A stretch of 64,000 nt of DNA from NCBI RefSeq assembly GCF_037126245.1, contig NZ_CP136925.1, positions 860,001-924,000 of the forward strand. The letters run 5' to 3'. The position numbers and the translations under genes were made by a program. How positions within the stretch are numbered: position 1 is the first letter of the stretch; each line of letters begins with the position of its first letter. The DNA is from Mangrovimonas cancribranchiae. Lineage in GTDB: Bacteria; Bacteroidota; Bacteroidia; Flavobacteriales; Flavobacteriaceae. Shown here in pieces: positions 52,202 through 60,488 of this stretch. The notes beneath the pieces are model-generated. The model did not search any database. It saw nothing but the letters and a program-made list of their open reading frames with translations, and was not told the origin of the DNA.

Positions 52202-52918
52202 ATGCTTTATTTTTTTAGATGTACTATACTCATAATCACTCTCTTTTTTGTAACACCGTTTTTTGCTAAAGAGTGGAAATCACTTCATCAGTACCAAAAA
52301 AAAACAGGGAAGATCGAGTTGTCGCTTTCAGATTGGTTAAAAAAAGATCGTGTAAAAAATACGGTAGTTTGGCAAGAAGCCAACACTCATAATTTAACAC
52401 ATAATTTATATAACGAGTACCAAACCATAAGAGAACGTCGCGATTTTTACTTATGGTATTACAAAGAAATAGATGCCAAAGGTCATGAGGTTGTTTGGCC
52501 AAAAATGGCCCATTTTATTTCAAAAAAATTACGGTTAACCATGGCGTTTCCCTACAAGATTTTTTTAGGAAAATCTGTGAAACAATATAGCGAAAAAGGT
52601 AGCAAAACAGTTTTTGATAAAGCATTTACCGAAATGAAACGTTTGTTTTATTCTGATAATGTTTTAAAAGGTACATTGGCCTTAAATTGGGATAAAGCTA
52701 TTTTAAAAAAAGAACAATACGATTGGCTTGTGCCTGTTTATGAAACAGTTGATGAAAAAACAAAAAAAACAATTACCAACATTGCCAAAGGACATTGTTT
52801 TTATGGGGTTTTAGTCCCAAAATCAATTCGTTTTAAAGGCAATCTTTCCAATGCATCAGAACGTTACAATTATGCCTTAAACGACTTGCGGGACTATTGT
52901 AAATCACATTATAAATAA
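52202..52918 (+). CDS. Exported protein of unknown function
   Basis: A 238-residue protein from ATG 52202 (a TTG one codon before is also possible). A signal peptide covers about residues 1-22 (FFRCTILIITLFFVTPFFA). The mature part is rich in Lys, Trp and Tyr: SLSDWLKKDRVKNTVVWQEA, then RERRDFYLWYYKEI and VWPKMAHFISKKL. I do not recognise the family. It follows the DUF3570 gene by five bases, so it is probably the last gene of the thioredoxin-ApbE-DUF4266-DUF3570 operon and may be a periplasmic partner of that system. No cofactor motif is visible; one Cys (near residue 189) and one near the C-terminus remain in the mature part. Confidence 0.7.
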   Translation: MLYFFRCTILIITLFFVTPFFAKEWKSLHQYQKKTGKIELSLSDWLKKDRVKNTVVWQEANTHNLTHNLYNEYQTIRERRDFYLWYYKEIDAKGHEVVWPKMAHFISKKLRLTMAFPYKIFLGKSVKQYSEKGSKTVFDKAFTEMKRLFYSDNVLKGTLALNWDKAILKKEQYDWLVPVYETVDEKTKKTITNIAKGHCFYGVLVPKSIRFKGNLSNASERYNYALNDLRDYCKSHYK

Positions 52919-52956
52919 TTTAACGCCAACTTAAAAAGTATTCAGCTATAATGTCG

Positions 52957-52989
52957 TATATTTGCATGCAATTATAATCGTAATTGCAT
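52957..52989 (+). promoter_or_regulatory. guaB promoter element with downstream palindromic operator
   Basis: TATATTTG (52957-52964) matches the TAnnTTTG -7 element. It is followed after one base by a perfect inverted repeat, ATGCAATTA (52966-52974) and TAATTGCAT (52981-52989), spacer TAATCG, ending one base before the guaB start codon. The repeat covers the expected transcription start, so a bound repressor would block initiation, or the RNA hairpin would cover the ribosome site. Confidence 0.6.
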
Positions 52990-52990
52990 C

Positions 52991-54463
52991 ATGACAGCAC
53001 ATCAAAATAAGATTCTAGGTGAAGGATTAACCTACGATGACGTCCTTTTAGTTCCAGCTTTTTCAGAAGTTTTACCACGCGAGGTAAGTATTCAAACTAA
53101 ATTTACAAGAAACATAACATTAAACGTTCCTATAGTTTCAGCAGCTATGGATACCGTTACCGAAAGTCGTATGGCTATAGCTATAGCACGAGAAGGAGGT
53201 ATTGGGGTGTTACATAAAAACATGACTATAGAGCAACAAGCTGTAAAAGTAAGACGTGTTAAACGTGCAGAAAGTGGAATGATTATCGATCCGGTAACGT
53301 TGCCATTAACAGCTAAAGTGATTGATGCAAAACAAAACATGGCCGAGCATAGCATTGGAGGGATACCAATTGTTGATGAAGAAGGTATTTTAAAAGGCAT
53401 TGTAACCAATCGCGATTTACGATTTGAAAAAAATGACAATCGTCCTATCGTTGAAGTCATGACTTCAGAAAATCTTGTAACAGCAGGAGAAGGAACCTCT
53501 TTAATGGATGCCGAGGTGATTTTACAAGACAACAAAATTGAAAAACTTCCTGTCGTTGGTGAAAATAATAAGTTAATCGGTCTTATTACATTTAGAGATA
53601 TCACCAAACTTACTCAGAAACCTAACGCAAATAAAGATGAATACGGAAGGCTAAGAGTAGCAGCTGCCATAGGAGTAACTGCCGACGCTGTAGAACGTGC
53701 TGAAGCCTTGGTAAATGCAGGTGTTGATGCTGTTATTATAGATACAGCTCATGGCCATACTAAAGGGGTTGTTGCTGTTTTAAAAGAAGTTAAAAAGAAG
53801 TTTCCAAAATTAGAAGTGGTTGTTGGTAATATTGCTACGCCAGCAGCAGCTAAATATTTAGTAGATGCAGGAGCCGATGCTGTTAAAGTAGGTATTGGAC
53901 CAGGATCTATCTGTACCACACGTGTTGTTGCAGGTGTTGGCTTTCCGCAATTCTCGGCAGTATTAGAAGTTGCAGCAGCCATTAAAGGAACAGGTGTTCC
54001 GGTAATTGCAGATGGTGGAATTCGTTATACAGGAGATATTCCAAAAGCCATTGCTGCTGGAGCTGATTGTGTGATGTTAGGATCTTTACTAGCGGGGACT
54101 AAAGAATCACCTGGTGAAACCATTATTTACGAAGGTAGAAAGTTTAAATCTTACCGTGGAATGGGATCGGTTGAAGCTATGAAAAAAGGCAGTAAAGACC
54201 GTTACTTTCAAGATGTAGAAGATGATATTAAAAAATTAGTGCCAGAAGGGATTGTTGGTCGTGTTCCATATAAAGGCGAGTTGGTAGAAAGTATTCACCA
54301 GTTTATTGGTGGGTTACGTGCTGGAATGGGATATTGTGGTGCTAACAATATAAAAGCACTTAAAAATAATGGTCAATTTGTTAAAATTACGTCTAGTGGT
54401 ATTCATGAAAGCCATCCACACGATGTAACAATAACCAAAGAGGCTCCTAATTATTCTAGGTAA
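52991..54463 (+). CDS. guaB: IMP dehydrogenase
   Basis: A 490-residue NAD-dependent enzyme making XMP from IMP, the committed step to GMP. TIM barrel interrupted by two CBS domains (about residues 92-210): [20 protein letters not shown] at the start, then [20 protein letters not shown] and [42 protein letters not shown] with the catalytic Cys, [40 protein letters not shown] (flap) and [15 protein letters not shown]. Length and motifs are complete. It has its own promoter and a palindromic site at the start. Confidence 0.97.
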   Translation: MTAHQNKILGEGLTYDDVLLVPAFSEVLPREVSIQTKFTRNITLNVPIVSAAMDTVTESRMAIAIAREGGIGVLHKNMTIEQQAVKVRRVKRAESGMIIDPVTLPLTAKVIDAKQNMAEHSIGGIPIVDEEGILKGIVTNRDLRFEKNDNRPIVEVMTSENLVTAGEGTSLMDAEVILQDNKIEKLPVVGENNKLIGLITFRDITKLTQKPNANKDEYGRLRVAAAIGVTADAVERAEALVNAGVDAVIIDTAHGHTKGVVAVLKEVKKKFPKLEVVVGNIATPAAAKYLVDAGADAVKVGIGPGSICTTRVVAGVGFPQFSAVLEVAAAIKGTGVPVIADGGIRYTGDIPKAIAAGADCVMLGSLLAGTKESPGETIIYEGRKFKSYRGMGSVEAMKKGSKDRYFQDVEDDIKKLVPEGIVGRVPYKGELVESIHQFIGGLRAGMGYCGANNIKALKNNGQFVKITSSGIHESHPHDVTITKEAPNYSR

Positions 54464-54539
54464 AACATTCTGATTTTAAGCTGTTTAGGTTGATTTTGAT
54501 GGTGTTTTTTGTTATTTTTAGTAAATAACTTAAGGCATT

Positions 54540-55181
54540 ATGAAAACTAAAGTCAAAACTGATTATAAATTAGGAGAGGCTCAAATTTTTAAAAGCCAAT
54601 TTTTAGAGCGTTTAACAAAAACTAATGCAATCACGAATGTGCTTATTTATGGACTAATTGTGGTTGCATTAATATGTTATGCTTTAATAGTTGTTGGACT
54701 GTCTTTTATAATTTTTTTAAGCCTCTTTGCGTTTGGAATTGTCTTTTGGACATTAGCAGAATATGTTCTACATAGATTTCTTTTTCATTGGGTAACAGAA
54801 CATAAAGTGGTACAACGGTTTCATTTTATTATGCATGGTTCTCATCATGAATATCCAAAAGATAAACAGCGTTTGTTAATGCCACCAGTTCCAGGAATAC
54901 TATTAGCCTCGCTATTGTTTGGTGGCTTCTATATCGTTTTCTGGGTTGTAGGAGTTCCGGAATTAGTCTTTGGGTTTTATCCTGGGTTCTTTTTAGGCTA
55001 TTTAATGTATTCTTTTGTACATCGTGCCATTCATGTACGTAAGCCCCCTAAACGTTTTAAGCATTTGTGGCATCATCATAACCTTCATCATTTTCAATAT
55101 CCAGATAAAGCTTTTGGAGTATCTAATACATTTTGGGATAAAGTTTTTGGAACGATGCCGCCTAAACAGAAACTTAATTAG
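54540..55181 (+). CDS. Sterol desaturase/fatty acid hydroxylase family protein
   Basis: A 213-residue membrane di-iron oxygenase. Histidine boxes: LHRFLFHW near residue 78, HFIMHGSHHEYP near 95, HRAIHVRKPP near 161 and LWHHHNLHHFQ near 177, in the order of the fatty acid hydroxylase superfamily. Four hydrophobic segments. Small bacterial members of this type hydroxylate fatty acyl chains (2-hydroxylation of sphingolipid or lipid A acyl groups is plausible in Bacteroidota); the substrate is inferred. A TATTTTTA near 54512 could be a -7 element. It is convergent with the sirtuin gene. Confidence 0.88.
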   Translation: MKTKVKTDYKLGEAQIFKSQFLERLTKTNAITNVLIYGLIVVALICYALIVVGLSFIIFLSLFAFGIVFWTLAEYVLHRFLFHWVTEHKVVQRFHFIMHGSHHEYPKDKQRLLMPPVPGILLASLLFGGFYIVFWVVGVPELVFGFYPGFFLGYLMYSFVHRAIHVRKPPKRFKHLWHHHNLHHFQYPDKAFGVSNTFWDKVFGTMPPKQKLN

Positions 55182-55198
55182 TGGTTACGTGTATATTT

Positions 55199-55873
55199 TT
55201 AAAAGAACTGATTAATAAAAAGTTCTAAACCTATTGTAGCTTTTTCCGAGATAACATTAACTTGGTGAGTACTGCTTAAAGCGGGTTTAGGATCTATATA
55301 ATAAATACTTGTGTTTTGTGGCACATAATCTATTAAGCTAGCTGCTGGGTAAACTTGCATAGAGGTGCCAATAATTAATAATATATCGGCTGTTTGACAA
55401 ATTTTAATGGCGTTTTCTATCATAGGAACAGCTTCGCCAAACCAAACAATATGAGGGCGTATTTGATGGCCTTCTTTGCAAATATCACCTAACATAATAT
55501 CTTTTTTCCAAGGAAACACATTGGTTGCATTGCCACTACTTCTTGCTTTTAAAAGTTCGCCATGTAAATGAATAACATTGCTACTACCAGCACGTTCATG
55601 TAAATCATCAACATTTTGAGTAATGATGGTAGTTTTTATATGCTTTTCAAGATCTGCTAAGGTATAATGTGCTTGATTAGGCGATACCTCAAGTAGTTGT
55701 TTTCTACGTTGGTTGTAAAAGTCTAAAACAAGTTTAGGATGTTTTTTAAAACCATCTGGAGAGGCGACTGTCATCACATCATGACCTTCCCATAATCCAT
55801 TTTCATCTCTAAATGTTTTTATACCACTTTCGGCACTCATACCAGCACCTGTAAGAACAACTAAATGTTTCAT
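55199..55873 (-). CDS. Sir2 family NAD-dependent deacylase
   Basis: A 224-residue sirtuin removing acyl groups from lysines with NAD. Motifs: LTGAGMSAESGIKTFRDENG (NAD binding), TQNVDDLHERAGSSNVIHLH with the catalytic His, IRPHIVWFGEAVP, IIGTSMQVYPAASLIDYVPQ and YIDPKP. The Tyr/Arg pair of class III (HYTL..., QRRKQLLEV) suggests desuccinylase-type use as in CobB. The small zinc module is odd: where CobB has two C-x2-C pairs between the His and IRPH, this protein has KARSSGNATNVFPWKKDIML and a single Cys, so it probably lacks structural zinc. It is a single gene, divergent from trmH. Confidence 0.88.
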   Translation of the reverse strand: MKHLVVLTGAGMSAESGIKTFRDENGLWEGHDVMTVASPDGFKKHPKLVLDFYNQRRKQLLEVSPNQAHYTLADLEKHIKTTIITQNVDDLHERAGSSNVIHLHGELLKARSSGNATNVFPWKKDIMLGDICKEGHQIRPHIVWFGEAVPMIENAIKICQTADILLIIGTSMQVYPAASLIDYVPQNTSIYYIDPKPALSSTHQVNVISEKATIGLELFINQFF

Positions 55874-55916
55874 GCTTATTCTACTTTAGAAGTAGGTGCA
55901 AATTAGGATTTTAAAT

Positions 55917-55924
55917 TATCTTTG
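55917..55924 (+). promoter_or_regulatory. Candidate -7 element of trmH, leaderless arrangement
   Basis: TATCTTTG, a full TAnnTTTG match, ends four bases before the trmH ATG (55929), so the transcript should start at or very close to the start codon. Confidence 0.45.
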
Positions 55925-55928
55925 AAAA

Positions 55929-56585
55929 ATGATAGATATTAAACTTCTTGAGTATTTAGAAAGCTACTTAACAGATAATAGAAAACAGCGATTTTCTGAC
56001 GTTCTTAAAGAGCGAACAAGGCATTTTACGGTAGCTACCGAAGATGTCTACCATTTACACAACACAAGTGCTGTTATACGAAGCTGTGATGTATTTGGCA
56101 TACAAGATGTTCATGTTATTGAAGAAAAACGAACCAAGCGCATAGAAAGTGAAATTGCGTTAGGTGCCCAAAAATGGGTAGACATTCACAGGCATAAATC
56201 GACTGAAAGCTGTATTAATAGTTTAAGAGACAAAGGTTATCAAATAGTAGCCACAACACCACATACTAACGATTGTGAGTTGCAAGATTTTGATATAACA
56301 AAAAAGTCATGTTTCTTTTTTGGAAAAGAAGTTAACGGCTTATCTGAAACCGTTATGGAGCAAGCCGATTGTTTTTTAAAGATTCCTATGGTTGGATTTA
56401 CCGAGAGTTTAAATATTTCTGTTTCGGCAGCTATTATTCTTCAGTATGTAACATCTCAATTAAAACAAAAGGAGTTATCGTGGGCATTAACAGATGAAGA
56501 ACTATTAGAAAAACGATTGGATTGGGCTAAAAAATCTTTAAAAAATTACGATAGCTTACTTAAGCGTTTTTACGACAATAAATAG
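55929..56585 (+). CDS. trmH: TrmH family tRNA 2'-O-methyltransferase
   Basis: A 218-residue SPOUT-class methyltransferase. The N-terminal helix pair (LEYLESYLTDNRKQRFSDVL, then KERTRHFTVATEDVYHLHNT) matches TrmH, which methylates G18 of tRNA. SPOUT knot motifs: DVFGIQDVHVIEEKRT, SCFFFGKEVNGLSETVMEQA and IPMVGFTESLNISVSAAIIL. C-terminal basic helix KRLDWAKKSLKNYDSLLKRF for RNA contact. The N-terminal Arg (RQRF/RTRHF region) fits true TrmH rather than RlmB. The gene ends 10 bases from the end of the convergent 56596 gene. Confidence 0.9.
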   Translation: MIDIKLLEYLESYLTDNRKQRFSDVLKERTRHFTVATEDVYHLHNTSAVIRSCDVFGIQDVHVIEEKRTKRIESEIALGAQKWVDIHRHKSTESCINSLRDKGYQIVATTPHTNDCELQDFDITKKSCFFFGKEVNGLSETVMEQADCFLKIPMVGFTESLNISVSAAIILQYVTSQLKQKELSWALTDEELLEKRLDWAKKSLKNYDSLLKRFYDNK

Positions 56586-56595
56586 TGTGAATATA

Positions 56596-57378
56596 TTAAA
56601 GTCGGCCAGATTTTCTACTGCGGCTTAGTACTTTATATTCTTCATAACATTCGCTAATAGCATCAAGTATTTGAAGGTCGTTGGCTTCTCTTATAAAGCC
56701 TTTTGAATAGTTACACTGACGCACAATTTCATCTAAATCCACTTTATCTACTTGTAACAAGGCCATAAGCATTTCTCTATCAAAACGGTTTGCTAAAATG
56801 TTTCTAATTTCATCATCTTGTTTCATTTTCTTTAGCTTACGCATTTCGTTGGGCTGCTTGCCAAACATACGGTGTAAAAAATCGGCAGGATTAAAAATAG
56901 CTCCTAATACTTTTGTGACACCGTTTTTATGATTACCTGCCTCGTAACCAGTAGAAGGCAAGCCAGATATGCTATAGCGATAATTTGTGTTAATAGGAAT
57001 TTGATTAATATCTACTTTTAAATGCCCTGTAAGTTTAAATTGATGTACAACTACTTCTTCTAATGCTAGTGCTAATTCGGTAAGCTCTATTGTAGACTCT
57101 CCAAATTTGATCCAGTCGTTAGTAACACGTACTTTAATAGATTTAAACCCTAAATATGAAAAGTGTAAAGTATCGTTAGCTTGGGCTCTTAGTTCAAATT
57201 GCCCTTCCTGGCTAGTAGAGGTTCCTACTACTTGGGTTAAGTTTACAATATTTACATTCTCTAAGGGGCTGCCATTGGCCGAATTAACCACTTTACCCTT
57301 AACAAAAGTGTCTTCGTTTTGGGCAAAAGCAACTGCACTAAGCAATAAACATGTTATAAAAAAGAAATAAAATTTCAT
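56596..57378 (-). CDS. Exported carboxypeptidase-regulatory-like domain protein
   Basis: A 260-residue exported protein: signal peptide (residues 1-19, ending AFA), then a CarboxypepD_reg-like beta-sandwich (about 25-100): VKGKVVNSANGSPLENVNIV, GTSTSQEGQFELRA, DTLHFSYLGFKSIKVRV and IELTELALALEEVVV. This resembles the N-terminal module of SusC-type receptors without the barrel. The C-terminal 150 residues are charged and mostly helical (KLKKMKQDDEIRNILANRFD). Function unknown; such short forms are common in Flavobacteria and probably periplasmic. Confidence 0.85.
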   Translation of the reverse strand: MKFYFFFITCLLLSAVAFAQNEDTFVKGKVVNSANGSPLENVNIVNLTQVVGTSTSQEGQFELRAQANDTLHFSYLGFKSIKVRVTNDWIKFGESTIELTELALALEEVVVHQFKLTGHLKVDINQIPINTNYRYSISGLPSTGYEAGNHKNGVTKVLGAIFNPADFLHRMFGKQPNEMRKLKKMKQDDEIRNILANRFDREMLMALLQVDKVDLDEIVRQCNYSKGFIREANDLQILDAISECYEEYKVLSRSRKSGRL

Positions 57379-57545
57379 AAGAGTTGTATGAGTTGTAAAA
57401 ATAGGAAACTTAAAAAGAAAATCTGATTATTTGTAATTTAATATTTTCATAAAGTTTTTTATTTAAAATTATGTACATTTACAAGGATGAGGATTATTAT
57501 TTAATCTTTTTTATAAGCTATTAGTCAAATTTAATTTTTAGAAAC

Positions 57546-60488
57546 TTGTTTAAAATAGATGTTATTTCTGTTAGGTTAATTTTTGCCCTTTTTTTATGTT
57601 TTATTTCGGTAAGTTATTCGCAAGAAGAAGCTTCTATTTGGTACTTTGGTTTTAATGCTGGAGTTCAATTTAATGCTGGATCACCAGATCCTATTGTTTT
57701 AAACGACGGTCAATTATCTACAGAAGAAGGATGTTCTACCATATCTGACTCTAATGGAAATTTGCTTTTTTATAGTGATGGTATAACCGTTTGGGATAAA
57801 ATGCATAATGTTATGCCTAATGGTACGGGACTTAGAGGAGATCCATCGAGTACGCAATCAGGCATAATAGTGCCCAAACCTAATAATCCCGATGTTTATT
57901 ATATTTTTACTGTAGTAAATGAAGCAAATGCAGAAGGCTTATGTTACTCTGAAGTTGATATGAATTTAAATGGTGGAAATGGCGATGTAACTTCAGTAAA
58001 AAATGTCGAACTTTTATCGCCTTCAACAGAAAAAATATCGGCCGTTATGCATGGAAATGATACCGATATTTGGGTTATAGGACACGGATGGGAGAACAAT
58101 AGTTTTTTAGCTTATAGAGTAACACCCTCTGGAGTAAATGTTACTCCTGTGATTTCTAATGTAGGCGAGGTTCATGGAGGAAACACAGCTAGTACTATAG
58201 GGTATTTAAAATTTTCTCCAGATGGCCAAAAATTAGCAGTAGCTAAATGGTCTAATAATTCTTTTGTAGAAATTTTAGATTTTGATGATACTACAGGAGC
58301 GGTTTCTAACCCAGTAACTATAAATGGTTTGTTTTATTTAGGTGTGTCTAATGGGGCTTATGGTATAGAGTTTTCACCAGATAGTAGTTTGTTGTATGTA
58401 GGCGATACAAATTTTAGTACCTCTGAAGGTAGAGTGCATCAATTTGATGTAACCCAGCCCACTGCCAATGCGATTATTAATTCACAAACAATATTAAACG
58501 AGGGAACTGAAATTCCTGGAGCATTACAACTTGCTATAAACGGTAAAATTTATATTTCAAATACCTCCACAGGAAACTTAGATGTTATAGAAAGCCCTAA
58601 CGAACTAGGTGCAAACTGCAATTATGTTAGTAATGTGGTAGATTTATCACCTGGAATAGCTGTTTATGGGTTACCACCGTTTATTCAATCATTTTTTTCG
58701 GTAGCTATTAATGTGGAGAATGTTTGTTTAGGTAGTGAGACGGAATTCTTTATAGAAGCAACAGATGAGATAGAATCTATTTCTTGGGATTTTGGAGATG
58801 GCAATACATCAACAGAAGAGATTCCAACACATATTTACCAAACGGCAGGCGATTATGTGGTATCGGTTACGGTATCTACAACCGATGAAACTAAAACATT
58901 TGAAAGAGATATTTCTATTTATTCTGTTCCCGTAGCAAATCAAGCGAGCGATTATATACTTTGCGATATTGGAAATGATGGCGAAGAAAGCTTTGATCTT
59001 AACACCAAAACAACCGAAATATTAGGAACCCAATCAGCAACCGATTTTGAAGTCATGTATTATGCCTCAATGGAAGACGCCGAAAATAAAGAAAACGAAC
59101 TTACAATACCTTATTTAAGTAATAACCAAGAGGTTTTTGCAAGAATATACAACGCACAAGCACCAAATTGTTATGATATTTCAAGCTTTAATTTAATACT
59201 TAGTCAGCAACCAGAAGCCCAGCCCATACAAGATATTATAACTTGTGATAATGAGATTGTAGATGGAAGCGAAACAATAGTTTTTAATACCATAACTCCC
59301 ATAGTTTTAGGGAACCAAGACGCTAGCTTATTTAATGTTAGTTATCATTTAAATGAAACCGATGCTGAAAACAATAATGGCAACTTACCAACGGTTTACA
59401 CAACAGTTAATAATCCCCAAGAAATTTTTGTGAGAATAGAAAATACAGATAATAACACCTGTTACGATGTTACCTCTTTTAATGTTTTTATAGAAGATCA
59501 AATTATTGCCTACACACCAGAAAATATGTTTGCGTGTGACGATGCTTCTAATGATGGCGTAGAAGTATTTAACTTAACCAATCAAGAAAACGCTATAATA
59601 AATGGCCAAAGCGGAGATTATATTATTTCTTATTATTCAACCGAAACAGACGCTATTTTAAGTGAAAATGCCATATCAAATACCTATCAAAACACAAGTT
59701 CTTCTGAAACCATTTTTGCAAGAATTGAAAAAGACACTAATGCAAATTGTTTTGATGTTACTTCGTTTGAAATAGCAGTTTTAGAATATCCTGAGATAAT
59801 AATGCCAGACTCCTATAATATCTGTACCAATGAAACAGTAATATTACGTGCTCCAATAGGGTTTAACAGTTACTCGTGGTCTACAGGAGAAACAACAAAA
59901 GACATTATTGTAACACAACCTGGAGATTATACTGTAATAGTTACAAAAGTATTTAATACAAACCCTATTACCGAATGTGAATCTAGTAAAACAATTCAAG
60001 TTATAGAATCTGATGAAGCCATTTTTGAAACTTTTGAAATTCAAGATTGGACAGATAATAGTAACAGTATTGCTGTTTTTGTAACAGGTCTTGGCGATTA
60101 TGAATATTCCTTAGATAATATAGTATATCAAGACAATCCTGTATTTTATAACCTAGAGCCAGGAGAATATAGTGTGTTTATTAGAGATAAGAATGGTTGT
60201 GGTGTTATTTATGAAGACATTTACTTAATGTATTATCCTAAGTTTTTTACTCCAAACGATGATGGGTATAACGATTTTTGGCAGATAAAAATGGCAAGTC
60301 ACGAACCAGGTTTAGAAATCTATATTCATGATAGACACGGAAAACTATTAACAAAAATAAATCCCAACTCATTAGGTTGGGATGGAACGTTTAATGGCGA
60401 GTTAATGCCAACAAACGATTATTGGTTTGTAGTAAAGCGCCCTAGTAATGGCAAAACATATAAAGGGCACTTTACATTAAAACGTTAA
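57546..60488 (+). CDS. T9SS type B sorting-domain protein with PKD domain
   Basis: A 980-residue secreted protein starting at TTG 57546, with a signal peptide (about residues 1-25, ending SYS). Residues about 30-380 look like a beta-propeller-type region (WYFGFNAGVQFNAGSP..., LKFSPDGQKLAVAKWSNNSF, IEFSPDSSLLYVGDTNF). A PKD domain follows near 408-450 (SWDFGDGNTSTEEIPTHIYQ). Then come three related modules of about 100 residues starting near 465, 567 and 663 (ILCDIGNDGEESF, ITCDNEIVDGSET, FACDDASNDGVEVF), an Ig-like segment near 760, and the C-terminal type B signal FFTPNDDGYNDFW...GWDGTFNGE near 899-980. It should cross the outer membrane by the type IX system and stay at the surface, probably as an adhesin. 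Confidence 0.9.
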   Translation: MFKIDVISVRLIFALFLCFISVSYSQEEASIWYFGFNAGVQFNAGSPDPIVLNDGQLSTEEGCSTISDSNGNLLFYSDGITVWDKMHNVMPNGTGLRGDPSSTQSGIIVPKPNNPDVYYIFTVVNEANAEGLCYSEVDMNLNGGNGDVTSVKNVELLSPSTEKISAVMHGNDTDIWVIGHGWENNSFLAYRVTPSGVNVTPVISNVGEVHGGNTASTIGYLKFSPDGQKLAVAKWSNNSFVEILDFDDTTGAVSNPVTINGLFYLGVSNGAYGIEFSPDSSLLYVGDTNFSTSEGRVHQFDVTQPTANAIINSQTILNEGTEIPGALQLAINGKIYISNTSTGNLDVIESPNELGANCNYVSNVVDLSPGIAVYGLPPFIQSFFSVAINVENVCLGSETEFFIEATDEIESISWDFGDGNTSTEEIPTHIYQTAGDYVVSVTVSTTDETKTFERDISIYSVPVANQASDYILCDIGNDGEESFDLNTKTTEILGTQSATDFEVMYYASMEDAENKENELTIPYLSNNQEVFARIYNAQAPNCYDISSFNLILSQQPEAQPIQDIITCDNEIVDGSETIVFNTITPIVLGNQDASLFNVSYHLNETDAENNNGNLPTVYTTVNNPQEIFVRIENTDNNTCYDVTSFNVFIEDQIIAYTPENMFACDDASNDGVEVFNLTNQENAIINGQSGDYIISYYSTETDAILSENAISNTYQNTSSSETIFARIEKDTNANCFDVTSFEIAVLEYPEIIMPDSYNICTNETVILRAPIGFNSYSWSTGETTKDIIVTQPGDYTVIVTKVFNTNPITECESSKTIQVIESDEAIFETFEIQDWTDNSNSIAVFVTGLGDYEYSLDNIVYQDNPVFYNLEPGEYSVFIRDKNGCGVIYEDIYLMYYPKFFTPNDDGYNDFWQIKMASHEPGLEIYIHDRHGKLLTKINPNSLGWDGTFNGELMPTNDYWFVVKRPSNGKTYKGHFTLKR

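Noticed and set aside
53092-53607. Long open frame on the minus strand opposite guaB (171 codons)
   Set aside because: It is fully inside guaB, has a Ser/Ile-rich composition typical of antisense shadows, and no promoter.
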